This document shows positions 50,015-57,543 of a stretch of DNA of 64,000 nt, in pieces. The number at the start of each line of letters is the position of its first letter. The first letter of the stretch is position 1. Source of the stretch: Bacteroidota bacterium (lineage in GTDB: Bacteria > Bacteroidota > Bacteroidia > JAHEXY01); NCBI GenBank assembly GCA_023251875.1, contig JAHEXY010000001.1:186001-250000 (forward strand). Reading direction: 5' to 3'. Made by a program: the position numbers and the translations under genes. The notes below the pieces were generated by a model, which was given only the letters and a program-made list of their open reading frames with translations, did not search any database and was not told the origin of the DNA.

Positions 50015-50404
50015 CTAGGTATTTTTCCTCTCCAACAAAGCAATAATTTTATCTTTTAAAACCAACTCTTTCTTTAGAGCCGCCATTTCATTTTGTAAAA
50101 CTTGTAATTGCATTTGTATGTCTGAGCCGGTATTAGCACTAGAAGTTTTTGATTTTTTGCTTTTATACGGAATAAGCGGCTCGCTCAGTTTAGAATTTTC
50201 AATAGCATTGGGTTGGTAGTGTTCGAAAAAGTTTACATCAAGGGCTGTACTTAATTTTTGCAAAAGAACAGTATCAATACTTTGGCGCCTGAAAATACCA
50301 TACATATTTTCTCTAGAAGTATTAATGCGCCTAGCCAGTTCACTCACTTTCATGCCACGCATTTTTATAGCCTGTTTAACCAATTTACCTATGTGTATTG
50401 CCAT
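50015..50404 (-). CDS. XRE-family regulator with C-terminal coiled coil
   Basis: A 129-residue DNA-binding protein. Residues about 5-60 form a Cro/CI-type helix-turn-helix (KQAIKMRGMKVSELARRINTSRENMYGIFRRQSIDTVLLQKLSTALDV). A linker follows and residues 92-128 form a Leu/Glu/Lys coiled coil (QMQLQVLQNEMAALKKELVLKDKIIALLERK), a probable dimerisation unit. It is transcribed away from the nuclease/MBL operon across a 122-base spacer that contains a palindrome, so it may control that operon; this is inference. It could also be an independent regulator. Confidence 0.85.
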   Translation of the reverse strand: MAIHIGKLVKQAIKMRGMKVSELARRINTSRENMYGIFRRQSIDTVLLQKLSTALDVNFFEHYQPNAIENSKLSEPLIPYKSKKSKTSSANTGSDIQMQLQVLQNEMAALKKELVLKDKIIALLERKNT

Positions 50405-50464
50405 AACCTAAAGTTTATGATTATGGCTGTATGAACGAATATGTAATTAGGTGTTATTAAATAA

Positions 50465-50523
50465 CGTATAAGTAATTATTTATACACATAATTGTAACTA
50501 ATTAGTTTCATTTTGCGTATAAG
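50465..50523. promoter_or_regulatory. Candidate operator sites before the nuclease/MBL operon
   Basis: CGTATAAG occurs twice (50465-50472 and 50516-50523), and GTATAA...TTATAC (50466-50471 and 50480-50485) forms a 6-bp palindrome with an 8-base spacer. Both lie in the spacer between the XRE gene and the divergent operon. They are candidate binding sites for the XRE protein; no other evidence supports them. Confidence 0.35.
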
Positions 50524-50544
50524 GTAGTGCAATACAATAATATC

Positions 50545-51507
50545 ATGATCATGACAAAACCTCGCAAAGGAAAATCAAGAAGCCTCGATCCAGAATTTAT
50601 TACTGCTTTAAAAGCTGGAATATTAACACCCTTTTGGGAAAGAGTAAAAAACGACAAAACCCTATGTCTTGAGATTCGGGAAAATTACATCAATATTTAT
50701 TACAGAGGATGTAGTATTTCTAAAATAGCGCAAAATAAGGATACGAAATCATATACCTATTCATTTGACGAAGAGTATTTCAAAAAGGAAACCATTAAAT
50801 TACCCAATGAAAATATTTTAGAAATAGACTCAGCAAAAGCTTGGATAAATTATTTCCCTACTCTAAAGAATATTATTGACATGTCCTCTAAAGGGGGAGA
50901 AAGAGAATTTCAACAATTAGTTGTTAGAGAAAATAATGATAGAAATACAGGTAATAGTACCGACTATTACATTTGTGATGTCGAATATACCTCTGCTAGA
51001 AAAAATGGAAGATTTGATTTAATTGCGTTGAAATGGCTGTCAAAAGGAGCTGAAAGAAAGATAAACAAAGAGTTAAAACTAGCATTCATTGAAAAAAAAT
51101 ATGGAGATGGGGCAATTGGAGGCGAGGCTGGCATTTTGAAACATATACGAGATTTCACAAAATTTATCACTAAAGATGCCGATTATCTTCATGAAGAAAT
51201 GAAAGAGATTTTCAACTTAAAATTGAACTTAGGTTTAATCAAAGGATGTAAAAAAAAGATAGAATCAATTCAATCAATAAAAAAATACAAACCAGAAGTA
51301 ATTCTCTTATTAGCAAACCATGACCCTGAAAAAACTGGACTAAAAAAAATATTACTTGAGCTAATTGATTCCGATGACTATAAAGAATTTTGTAAAATAG
51401 CAGAATTAAAATTTGCAGTTGCGTCATTCATGGGGTATGGGCTTTATGAACAAGGGATATATGATTTACCTACATTCCTTAATCGTTTTGAAAAATTTCT
51501 ACGATGA
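50545..51507 (+). CDS. PD-(D/E)XK-like nuclease protein, uncharacterised
   Basis: A 320-residue protein from the ATG at 50545 (ATG at 50551 is equally possible; the open frame begins earlier only with GTG). The middle part shows Glu120 (GGEREFQQL), Asp158 in GRFDLIALKW and Glu183-x-Lys185 in AFIEKKYGDG. This is the E...D...ExK pattern of PD-(D/E)XK nucleases, and GAIGGEAGILKHIRDF follows the core. The N-terminal about 100 residues and the C-terminus are not recognised. The stop overlaps the next start as ATGA, so this is the first gene of a coupled operon. The nuclease call rests on the motif only; a Shedu-like role is one possibility. Confidence 0.65.
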   Translation: MIMTKPRKGKSRSLDPEFITALKAGILTPFWERVKNDKTLCLEIRENYINIYYRGCSISKIAQNKDTKSYTYSFDEEYFKKETIKLPNENILEIDSAKAWINYFPTLKNIIDMSSKGGEREFQQLVVRENNDRNTGNSTDYYICDVEYTSARKNGRFDLIALKWLSKGAERKINKELKLAFIEKKYGDGAIGGEAGILKHIRDFTKFITKDADYLHEEMKEIFNLKLNLGLIKGCKKKIESIQSIKKYKPEVILLLANHDPEKTGLKKILLELIDSDDYKEFCKIAELKFAVASFMGYGLYEQGIYDLPTFLNRFEKFLR

Positions 51508-52766
51508 AAATAATTGTCCATAGAGGTACTAATCAAATTGGAGGCTCCTGCATAGAAATTTGCACAGAACAAGCTAGAATTATATTTGATGTTGGCGAAG
51601 AGTTGCCAAATAAATTTCAACCTGAAAGAGAAAAGAAACTATTAATTGTTGATGACTTATTTATCAATTCGAAAACAACAGATAAAAAAATTGATGGTAT
51701 TATAATTTCACATAATCATGGCGACCATATTGGTTTAATTGATTCGACCAAGGAAGATATTCCTCTTTTTATTGGAAAAATATCAGCAGATGTACACAAT
51801 ACAATTTGTGATTTTACGAGTAAAGGCAAAAAAATAAAAGCACACAAATATCTTGAACACGAGAAGCCGTTTAATATTAAAGATATTATAATTACGCCTT
51901 TTTTGGTTGATCACTCCGCTTATGATTCCTATGCATTTCTTATAGAAAATAATAGCAAAAGAATTCTATATACTGGAGATTTTAGGACACATGGGGCAAA
52001 AGGGAAATTAACAGAATGGTTTTATAAAAATCCGAAAATTAATAATGCGGACGTTTTATTAATAGAAGGGACGAATTTATATAAAGAGAATTATATTGCA
52101 GAAACTGAAATTCATTTAGGAAAAAGAGCAGAAGAATTTATGCAACAAACAAAAGGGAATATTTTTGTGCTTCAATCCTCTGCTAATATTGACCGTCTCG
52201 TTCAAATTTACAAAGCTGCTAAACAAACTAACCGCCTGTTTTTGGTAGATATATTTTCTGCAAATATTTTAGCTCAAATGCCAAGCTCTATTCCAAACCC
52301 TAAAACCTTTAAAGATGTAAAAGTTTTTTATCCATATTGGCTTACTCAACGTCTTTTTAATGAAGAAAACAAAAGCAGCTTAGCCAATAAATTTTCAAAA
52401 TATAAATTAGAAAAATCTGAATTAAAACACAGAAATGATTTATGTATTTTAGTTCGTGAAAGTATGTTAAGTGATATTAAGAAAAACATGAACTATTCAG
52501 AATCAAGTGTTATTTATTCAAAATGGGAAGGATATAAAACAGATGAAAAAGTAGAATCATTTTTAAACTTTTTCAGAAAAAATAATTGCGTAATAGAAAG
52601 TATACATACTAGTGGACACGCTGACACTAATACAATTAAGGATTTTATAAAACATTCCAACCCAAAGAAAATAATCCCTGTACATACAGAAACACCGAAA
52701 AAATATGTTGAACTTTTTGGCAATATTGTTGTAGAAATTAAAGACGGAGTTGAATATTCCCTGTAA
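51504..52766 (+). CDS. Metallo-beta-lactamase/beta-CASP nuclease, RNase J-like
   Basis: A 420-residue protein with an N-terminal metallo-beta-lactamase fold. The metal site is HNHGDH (His70, His72, Asp74, His75), with His137 (FLVDHSAYDSYAF) and Asp159 (YTGDFRTHG). The beta-CASP block adds LLIEGT, HTSGHAD (His368, His372) and the final PVHTE (His394). This full motif set is that of RNA or DNA processing nucleases such as RNase J, CPSF73 and Artemis. It is shorter than the classical about 550-residue RNase J because the C-terminal domain is missing. Translation is coupled to the upstream gene by ATGA. Confidence 0.9.
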   Translation: MKIIVHRGTNQIGGSCIEICTEQARIIFDVGEELPNKFQPEREKKLLIVDDLFINSKTTDKKIDGIIISHNHGDHIGLIDSTKEDIPLFIGKISADVHNTICDFTSKGKKIKAHKYLEHEKPFNIKDIIITPFLVDHSAYDSYAFLIENNSKRILYTGDFRTHGAKGKLTEWFYKNPKINNADVLLIEGTNLYKENYIAETEIHLGKRAEEFMQQTKGNIFVLQSSANIDRLVQIYKAAKQTNRLFLVDIFSANILAQMPSSIPNPKTFKDVKVFYPYWLTQRLFNEENKSSLANKFSKYKLEKSELKHRNDLCILVRESMLSDIKKNMNYSESSVIYSKWEGYKTDEKVESFLNFFRKNNCVIESIHTSGHADTNTIKDFIKHSNPKKIIPVHTETPKKYVELFGNIVVEIKDGVEYSL

Positions 52767-52780
52767 AATAAAATTACATT

Positions 52781-53194
52781 ATGAGTTCCGAAAGAATTAA
52801 TATAAACGCAGATTTTTTAACATTCAAAACCCAAATAGTAAATAAATTTGGCGAACAATATTTTAACCAAGCAGAAATATTTTTTGAACGCGCAATGGCT
52901 CAAGCGGAACAAGGGCTTTTATACAGTGCAATTGCAGACGGTAAATTTGCTTTAGACTTGAGCAACTACTCAAACGACAAATCAGGTATTCAATATCTTA
53001 TTGGCTTTCTTTCTCAACTTCATTGCGACCTTGGACAAATTAGCAAATCAAAAACATATTACGAACTTGGAATAAGACTTCTTGATCCTAACGATAAGGA
53101 GTATGAGGATGATAAACAATTATTCCAAAACCTTAAAGAACATATTGATGGTGAAGCTTGGAAAGGAAGTGTTGAAGATAATATGGACGAATAA
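52781..53194 (+). CDS. Small helical-repeat protein (TPR-like), third gene of the nuclease/MBL operon
   Basis: A 137-residue protein starting MSSERININADFLTFKTQIV, fourteen bases after the MBL gene. Residues about 25-95 form helical pairs with TPR-like spacing (EIFFERAMAQAEQGLLYSAIADGKFALDLS and DLGQISKSKTYYELGIRLLDPND), ending in an acidic tail. It has no signal peptide. It may be a partner or scaffold of the nuclease and the MBL protein; nothing proves it. The family is not recognised. Confidence 0.7.
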   Translation: MSSERININADFLTFKTQIVNKFGEQYFNQAEIFFERAMAQAEQGLLYSAIADGKFALDLSNYSNDKSGIQYLIGFLSQLHCDLGQISKSKTYYELGIRLLDPNDKEYEDDKQLFQNLKEHIDGEAWKGSVEDNMDE

Positions 53195-53216
53195 ATTAAA
53201 AAAACATAAGCCCATT

Positions 53217-53332
53217 AGAGTTTATATAAGTTAAAGATGTTATTCACAATTCCAAACTCACCTTCTCCCTTGGGAGAAGGATGGGATGAGGGCTTACAAA
53301 AAAGATGATATTCCTTAACTTATATAATCTCT
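53217..53332. repeat. CTCTCC palindromic repeat in the apex of an 18-bp hairpin
   Basis: Outer arms (53217-53234 and 53315-53332) pair at 17 of 18 positions: AGAGTTTATATAAGTTAA against the complement of TTAACTTATATAATCTCT. The inner element CCTTCTCCC-TT-GGGAGAAGG (53261-53280) is followed by ATGGGATGAGGGCTTA. It is bracketed by the imperfect direct repeats AAAGATGTTATTC (53233-53245) and AAAGATGATATTC (53301-53313), 12 of 13 identical. The direct repeats correspond to the loop of the outer hairpin. Confidence 0.8.
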
Positions 53333-53398
53333 ATTGTTCATTGCCCCTTTAGGATAAAATAGCCTACCTAAAGACAGGCTTGAAATTGCATCTTTTTT

Positions 53399-53426
53399 TT
53401 CTACAAATATTGTTAGCCTAAAGGCT
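53399..53426. repeat. Diverged REP unit (TTCTACAA box plus AGCC/GGCT palindrome)
   Basis: TTCTACAA (53399-53406) is followed after eight bases by AGCC-TAAA-GGCT (53415-53426). This matches the box-palindrome spacing of the type B REPs at 10.3, 10.9 and 38.2 kb, with a different stem and loop. Confidence 0.6.
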
Positions 53427-53653
53427 CAATTACCACGAAGATTAAGATGCTGCTTAAAGTTAATAAAGTAATGCGTTTACAATTTATGGTAAATGTATTT
53501 ATGAAATAGAATAGTAAAAATCAGTTTGATCATTGGATATTTTCTTTGTAAAAACCGTATCTTTATTTAAATATTTAATACCATGAGCGATATTTCAATA
53601 AAGATTGCTTCAATCGTTCGCAATGGGTCTTTCAAGACAACCTCTTTCATTTT

Positions 53654-54493
53654 CTATTTCACTACCGGATAATCTTCTAAATCCAAGACCATTGAATGAA
53701 TCTGTATTTCAAACCAGTCTCTAAACATTTTGTATGATCGGTGTTGAGGCCATTTTCTCTTATCATCACACCATTCCTCTAATTCAATGGTAAAAATTTT
53801 ATCAAAATTCTTTTTTAGCCAATTTTCAACGTCCTCATCATTATCCATTTCTTTCACTAAATAGGCCCCGGCTATTTCAGAAATAGATTCCACAGATTCA
53901 TCTGGAGAGAAAGTCCGAACCCAATCAATAAAGACTTGTTTAGGTTTTACGGAAACAGAACTTCTATCCACATAACCTGATTCATATTGAGTTTCATCAT
54001 ATTCATCTTTCTGTTGCTGAGTTCCTATTCTTTTAACATACTCTTCAAAGGTTTGGCAAACGGCAACTACATTACACATTCCATCATTTGTATCTTTTAT
54101 ATCAATATCGGCAATGCATAAATCATATTGAAAGTAATTTTTAGTTTTCGTATCCATTATATCTTCCAACATTTTAATCTCAGTTGAAGAAAGATCGTTT
54201 TCTAAATCCGAAAGATTGGCCCTAAATAAAGCATCAAAAAGGTCAGGGAGTTTTTGCTTAGCATTAGCCATATTCCATGCATGTTTTGCAATTTCAAGTT
54301 TATCAAATAAATCATCCGGATCGGGATATTCATCTAAATACGGACTTACTAAATCCATAATCATAGTTGAATATTTTACGTCAGAATCATTTCTCACAAC
54401 CATTCTTCCCATTTTTGCCTGCTCTATTTCTACTTGGCGCATGTGTTCATCCTGATAAGGTAATACCCCCTCATCTTTTATAATTTTCATCAT
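53654..54493 (-). CDS. Hypothetical protein
   Basis: A 279-residue soluble, acidic protein (YPDPDDLFDKLE, KDTNDG, KKNFDKIF). It seems to be mainly helical with a middle beta portion (DLCIADIDIKDTNDGMCNVVAV) and ends in a Trp/Phe-rich stretch (WPQHRSYKMFRDWFEIQIHS). No signal peptide, membrane segment or known catalytic motif is visible. It is convergent with the nuclease/MBL operon and stands alone before clpC, which is divergent. Family unknown; I assign no function. Confidence 0.7.
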   Translation of the reverse strand: MMKIIKDEGVLPYQDEHMRQVEIEQAKMGRMVVRNDSDVKYSTMIMDLVSPYLDEYPDPDDLFDKLEIAKHAWNMANAKQKLPDLFDALFRANLSDLENDLSSTEIKMLEDIMDTKTKNYFQYDLCIADIDIKDTNDGMCNVVAVCQTFEEYVKRIGTQQQKDEYDETQYESGYVDRSSVSVKPKQVFIDWVRTFSPDESVESISEIAGAYLVKEMDNDEDVENWLKKNFDKIFTIELEEWCDDKRKWPQHRSYKMFRDWFEIQIHSMVLDLEDYPVVK

Positions 54494-54817
54494 ATTATTT
54501 TTATTTAGACATCAAATTTACAAATTGAAAAGGAAATTGTAGTATTAGTAATAAAGTTTACATGAAAATAATTTTATGAATAGATAAAGTCGGTATAAAA
54601 TAATTCTTTGTGATTGTTTGTAATAAGCCAAATCGTCATATCTTTATGCGCTGCATGATTTTTGAGTAAAGACGAAATCTTGTAATTAAAATTATCCTTA
54701 GTTTGGAAATCATAAAGGTTTTAATTTTATTTACCAAATAAGAATTTATTAGAAAGATGTAACCTTTCAAAAAATATGTCGTTAAACAAGGGAAGGATTG
54801 ATTAAACTCAAAAAACT
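54494..54817. other. Divergent spacer between the hypothetical gene and clpC
   Basis: A 324-base AT-rich stretch. I see no palindromic repeat, RNA gene or coding frame of note. The clpC promoter must lie here; TAACCTTTC at about 54758 is one-off from the -7 consensus and is the only hint. Confidence 0.4.
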
Positions 54818-57349
54818 ATGGAAGCAAAATTTTCACCAAGAGTAAAAGATGTTATCACCTACAGCAGAGAGGAAGCCCTTCGTTTGGGTCATGATTACAT
54901 AGGCACAGAACATCTGCTTTTGGGCATCGTTAGAGAAGGTGACGGAGTGGCCATAAAACTATTAAAGTCTTTGGGTATAGATCCTAAAGAATTGCGAAAG
55001 CAAATAGAAAAATCTATAAAAGCCGGAAATAGTACCAATAGCCAGCTAGGCAACATCCCTCTTGTTAAACAAGCTGAGAGGGCATTAAAAATAACTTATT
55101 TAGAAGCAAAACTTTTTAGAAGCAATATGATAGGAACAGAACACCTTTTACTAGCCGTTTTGAAAGATCAAGATAGCGTAGTAACCAAAGTACTTCAACA
55201 ATACGGTATAGATTACGATACTGTTAAGCACGAACTCGAATTATTATTGAACACACCAAGATCAGAAGCGGCCAATAATCCTATTGATGATAATAACGAT
55301 GATGACGAAAGAAATTTCTTGAATCCTAAAAAAGTTACGGATTCAAAATCAAAAACGCCCGTATTGGATAATTTTGGTAGAGACCTTACTAATCTTGCTG
55401 AGGAAGGGAAACTTGATCCTATAGTTGGTCGTGCAAAAGAAATTGAACGTGTATGTCAAATTTTGAGCAGAAGAAAGAAAAACAATCCAATATTAATTGG
55501 AGAGCCTGGTGTAGGTAAATCTGCCATTGCAGAAGGTTTGGCTTTAAGAATTATACAAAGAAAAGTTTCTCGTGTACTTTTTAATAAAAGAATTGTTACG
55601 CTTGATTTAGCTTCATTGGTTGCAGGCACAAAATACCGTGGTCAGTTTGAAGAACGTATGAAAGCATTAATGAATGAACTTGAAAAATCTCCGGACGTAA
55701 TTTTATTTATTGATGAAATACATACCATTATTGGTGCAGGTGGGGCATCAGGCTCATTAGATGCATCTAATATGTTTAAACCGGCCTTGGCTCGTGGAGA
55801 AATACAATGTATTGGAGCTACAACGCTCGATGAATACCGCCAGTATATTGAAAAAGATGGCGCTTTGGATAGACGTTTTCAAAAGGTAATTGTTGAGCCA
55901 ACTTCAATGGAAGAAACGGTTGAAATTTTAAATAACATTAAGTCAAAATACGAAGACCATCACAATGTAACCTATACCAAAGAAGCCATTGAGGCTTGTG
56001 TTCAATTAACTTCAAGATATGTTACCGATCGTTTTTTACCTGATAAAGCTATTGACGCTTTGGATGAGTCAGGTTCTCGTGTACATATTACCAATATTAA
56101 AGTACCACAGGTAATTGTAGATGTTGAAAAACAAATTGAAGATATTAAAGAAGAAAAAAACAAAGTAGTAAGAAGCCAAAAATATGAAGAGGCTGCTAAA
56201 TTAAGAGATACTGAACGTCAATTGATGGCTAAATTGGATGAAGCTAAAAAAGCTTGGGAAGATGATTCAAAAACCCATCGCGAAACAGTTGACAAAGAAA
56301 ATGTAGCTGAAGTAGTAGCCATGATGACAGGTGTGCCGGTACAGCGTATTGCTCAGTCAGAGGGTAATCGACTTTCAAAAATGGGAGAGTCATTACAAGG
56401 TAAAGTAATAGGGCAAGATGAGGCCATTGTAAAAGTAGTAAAAGCGATTCACCGTAACCGTGCAGGATTAAAAGATCCAAGTAAACCGATTGGTTCATTT
56501 ATTTTCTTAGGACCAACCGGTGTGGGTAAAACGCAATTAGCAAAAGTACTTTCTACCTATTTATTTGACAATGAAGATGCGCTTATTCGTATTGATATGA
56601 GTGAATACATGGAAAAATTTGCTGTATCACGTTTAATTGGTGCACCTCCCGGATACATTGGTTACGAAGAAGGTGGTCAATTAACAGAAAAAGTGAGAAG
56701 AAGACCTTATGCCGTAGTATTGCTTGATGAAATTGAAAAAGCACATCCTGATGTATTTAATATTTTACTTCAAGTATTAGATGATGGTCAGATTACAGAT
56801 AGTATGGGCCGTAAAGTAGATTTTAAGAATACTATTATTATCATGACTTCTAATATTGGTTCAAGAACTTTAAAAGATTTTGGACAAGGAGTAGGTTTTG
56901 GAACAACAGCTAAAAAAGAAAGTGCCAATGATCATGAAAAAGGAGTAATTGAACGTGCACTTAAAAAAGCATTTGCTCCTGAATTTTTGAATAGGATTGA
57001 TGATGTAGTGGTATTCAATTCTCTTAAACGTGAAGATATTCACAGAATCATTGATATTGAATTAAAGCACCTTTACACTCGAATTGAAAAACTTGGCTAT
57101 AAGGTAAAATTGACTGACGAAGCAAAAGATTTTATCGGGGAAAAAGGCTACGATGCTGATTTTGGTGCTCGTCCTTTAAAACGGGCTATTCAAAAATACC
57201 TCGAAGATCCTTTAGCAGAAGAAATTATTGGATCTACCCTTACTGAAGGAGATACTATTGCAATTGGCTTTAATAAAGAAAAAGGTGAAATAGTAATTAA
57301 AATTACCAAGCCAAGAAAGAAAACAGAAAAAGAAGAAAAAGAAGAATAA
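54818..57349 (+). CDS. clpC: ATP-dependent Clp protease ATP-binding subunit ClpC
   Basis: An 843-residue AAA+ unfoldase. Two Clp_N repeats occupy about 1-145 (FSPRVKDVITYSREEALRLG, MIGTEHLLLAVL). The D1 ATPase has GEPGVGKS (228-235), the UVR motif region about 430-470 (KVVRSQKYEEAAKLRDTERQL) and the D2 ATPase has GPTGVGKT (about 566-573). The C-terminal ARPLKRAIQKYLEDPLAEEI is typical, and an acidic-basic tail (KKTEKEEKEE) ends the protein. With ClpP it degrades misfolded or tagged proteins. The stop codon lies in the left copy of a 9-base direct repeat around a palindromic element. Confidence 0.97.
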   Translation: MEAKFSPRVKDVITYSREEALRLGHDYIGTEHLLLGIVREGDGVAIKLLKSLGIDPKELRKQIEKSIKAGNSTNSQLGNIPLVKQAERALKITYLEAKLFRSNMIGTEHLLLAVLKDQDSVVTKVLQQYGIDYDTVKHELELLLNTPRSEAANNPIDDNNDDDERNFLNPKKVTDSKSKTPVLDNFGRDLTNLAEEGKLDPIVGRAKEIERVCQILSRRKKNNPILIGEPGVGKSAIAEGLALRIIQRKVSRVLFNKRIVTLDLASLVAGTKYRGQFEERMKALMNELEKSPDVILFIDEIHTIIGAGGASGSLDASNMFKPALARGEIQCIGATTLDEYRQYIEKDGALDRRFQKVIVEPTSMEETVEILNNIKSKYEDHHNVTYTKEAIEACVQLTSRYVTDRFLPDKAIDALDESGSRVHITNIKVPQVIVDVEKQIEDIKEEKNKVVRSQKYEEAAKLRDTERQLMAKLDEAKKAWEDDSKTHRETVDKENVAEVVAMMTGVPVQRIAQSEGNRLSKMGESLQGKVIGQDEAIVKVVKAIHRNRAGLKDPSKPIGSFIFLGPTGVGKTQLAKVLSTYLFDNEDALIRIDMSEYMEKFAVSRLIGAPPGYIGYEEGGQLTEKVRRRPYAVVLLDEIEKAHPDVFNILLQVLDDGQITDSMGRKVDFKNTIIIMTSNIGSRTLKDFGQGVGFGTTAKKESANDHEKGVIERALKKAFAPEFLNRIDDVVVFNSLKREDIHRIIDIELKHLYTRIEKLGYKVKLTDEAKDFIGEKGYDADFGARPLKRAIQKYLEDPLAEEIIGSTLTEGDTIAIGFNKEKGEIVIKITKPRKKTEKEEKEE

Positions 57350-57389
57350 AACCTCTCCCTAGCCTCTCCAAAGGAGAGGGAAGGATAAG
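57350..57389. repeat. CTCTCC palindromic repeat directly after clpC
   Basis: CCTCTCC-AAA-GGAGAGG (57363-57379) is preceded by AACCTCTCCCTAG. The element is flanked by the perfect 9-bp direct repeats GAAGAATAA (57341-57349, which contains the clpC stop TAA, and 57390-57398). This arrangement resembles an insertion with target duplication at the clpC stop. Confidence 0.75.
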
Positions 57390-57428
57390 GAAGAATAATA
57401 AATTGAATGTAGATTTGAAAGCAGAAAG

Positions 57429-57462
57429 CGGGAGGTTCAAAATTTTGAGCCTCCCGTTTTTT
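57429..57462. terminator. Rho-independent terminator between clpC and the surface-protein gene
   Basis: CGGGAGGTTCAAAA and TTTTGAGCCTCCCG can pair over 14 positions with one G-T pair (57429-57456), followed by TTTTTTGTTTT. It stops clpC transcription; the opposite strand is only weakly suited. Confidence 0.85.
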
Positions 57463-57543
57463 GTTTTATTGTATAATCTCTTTGTCTTTGCACCTCAGGG
57501 GCAAATCTTTTTAAAAAAATGTATAGATAGAAAAAGAAGATTT

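Larger units (their letters stand above)
53195..53653. other. Repeat-rich gene-free region
   Basis: Carries the CTCTCC hairpin element (53217-53332), the REP-like unit (53399-53426), AGCCTACCTAAAGACAGGCT (53361-53380, 5-bp arms) and a half copy of the GATTGCTTC repeat at about 53600-53625. Only a 30-codon frame (53583) was seen and it is mostly repeat-derived, so it is not called a gene. Confidence 0.6.

Noticed and set aside
53583-53675. 30-codon plus frame MSDISIKIASIVRNG
   Set aside because: It is mostly a degenerate GATTGCTTC repeat and overlaps the end of the hypothetical gene on the other strand; no family match.
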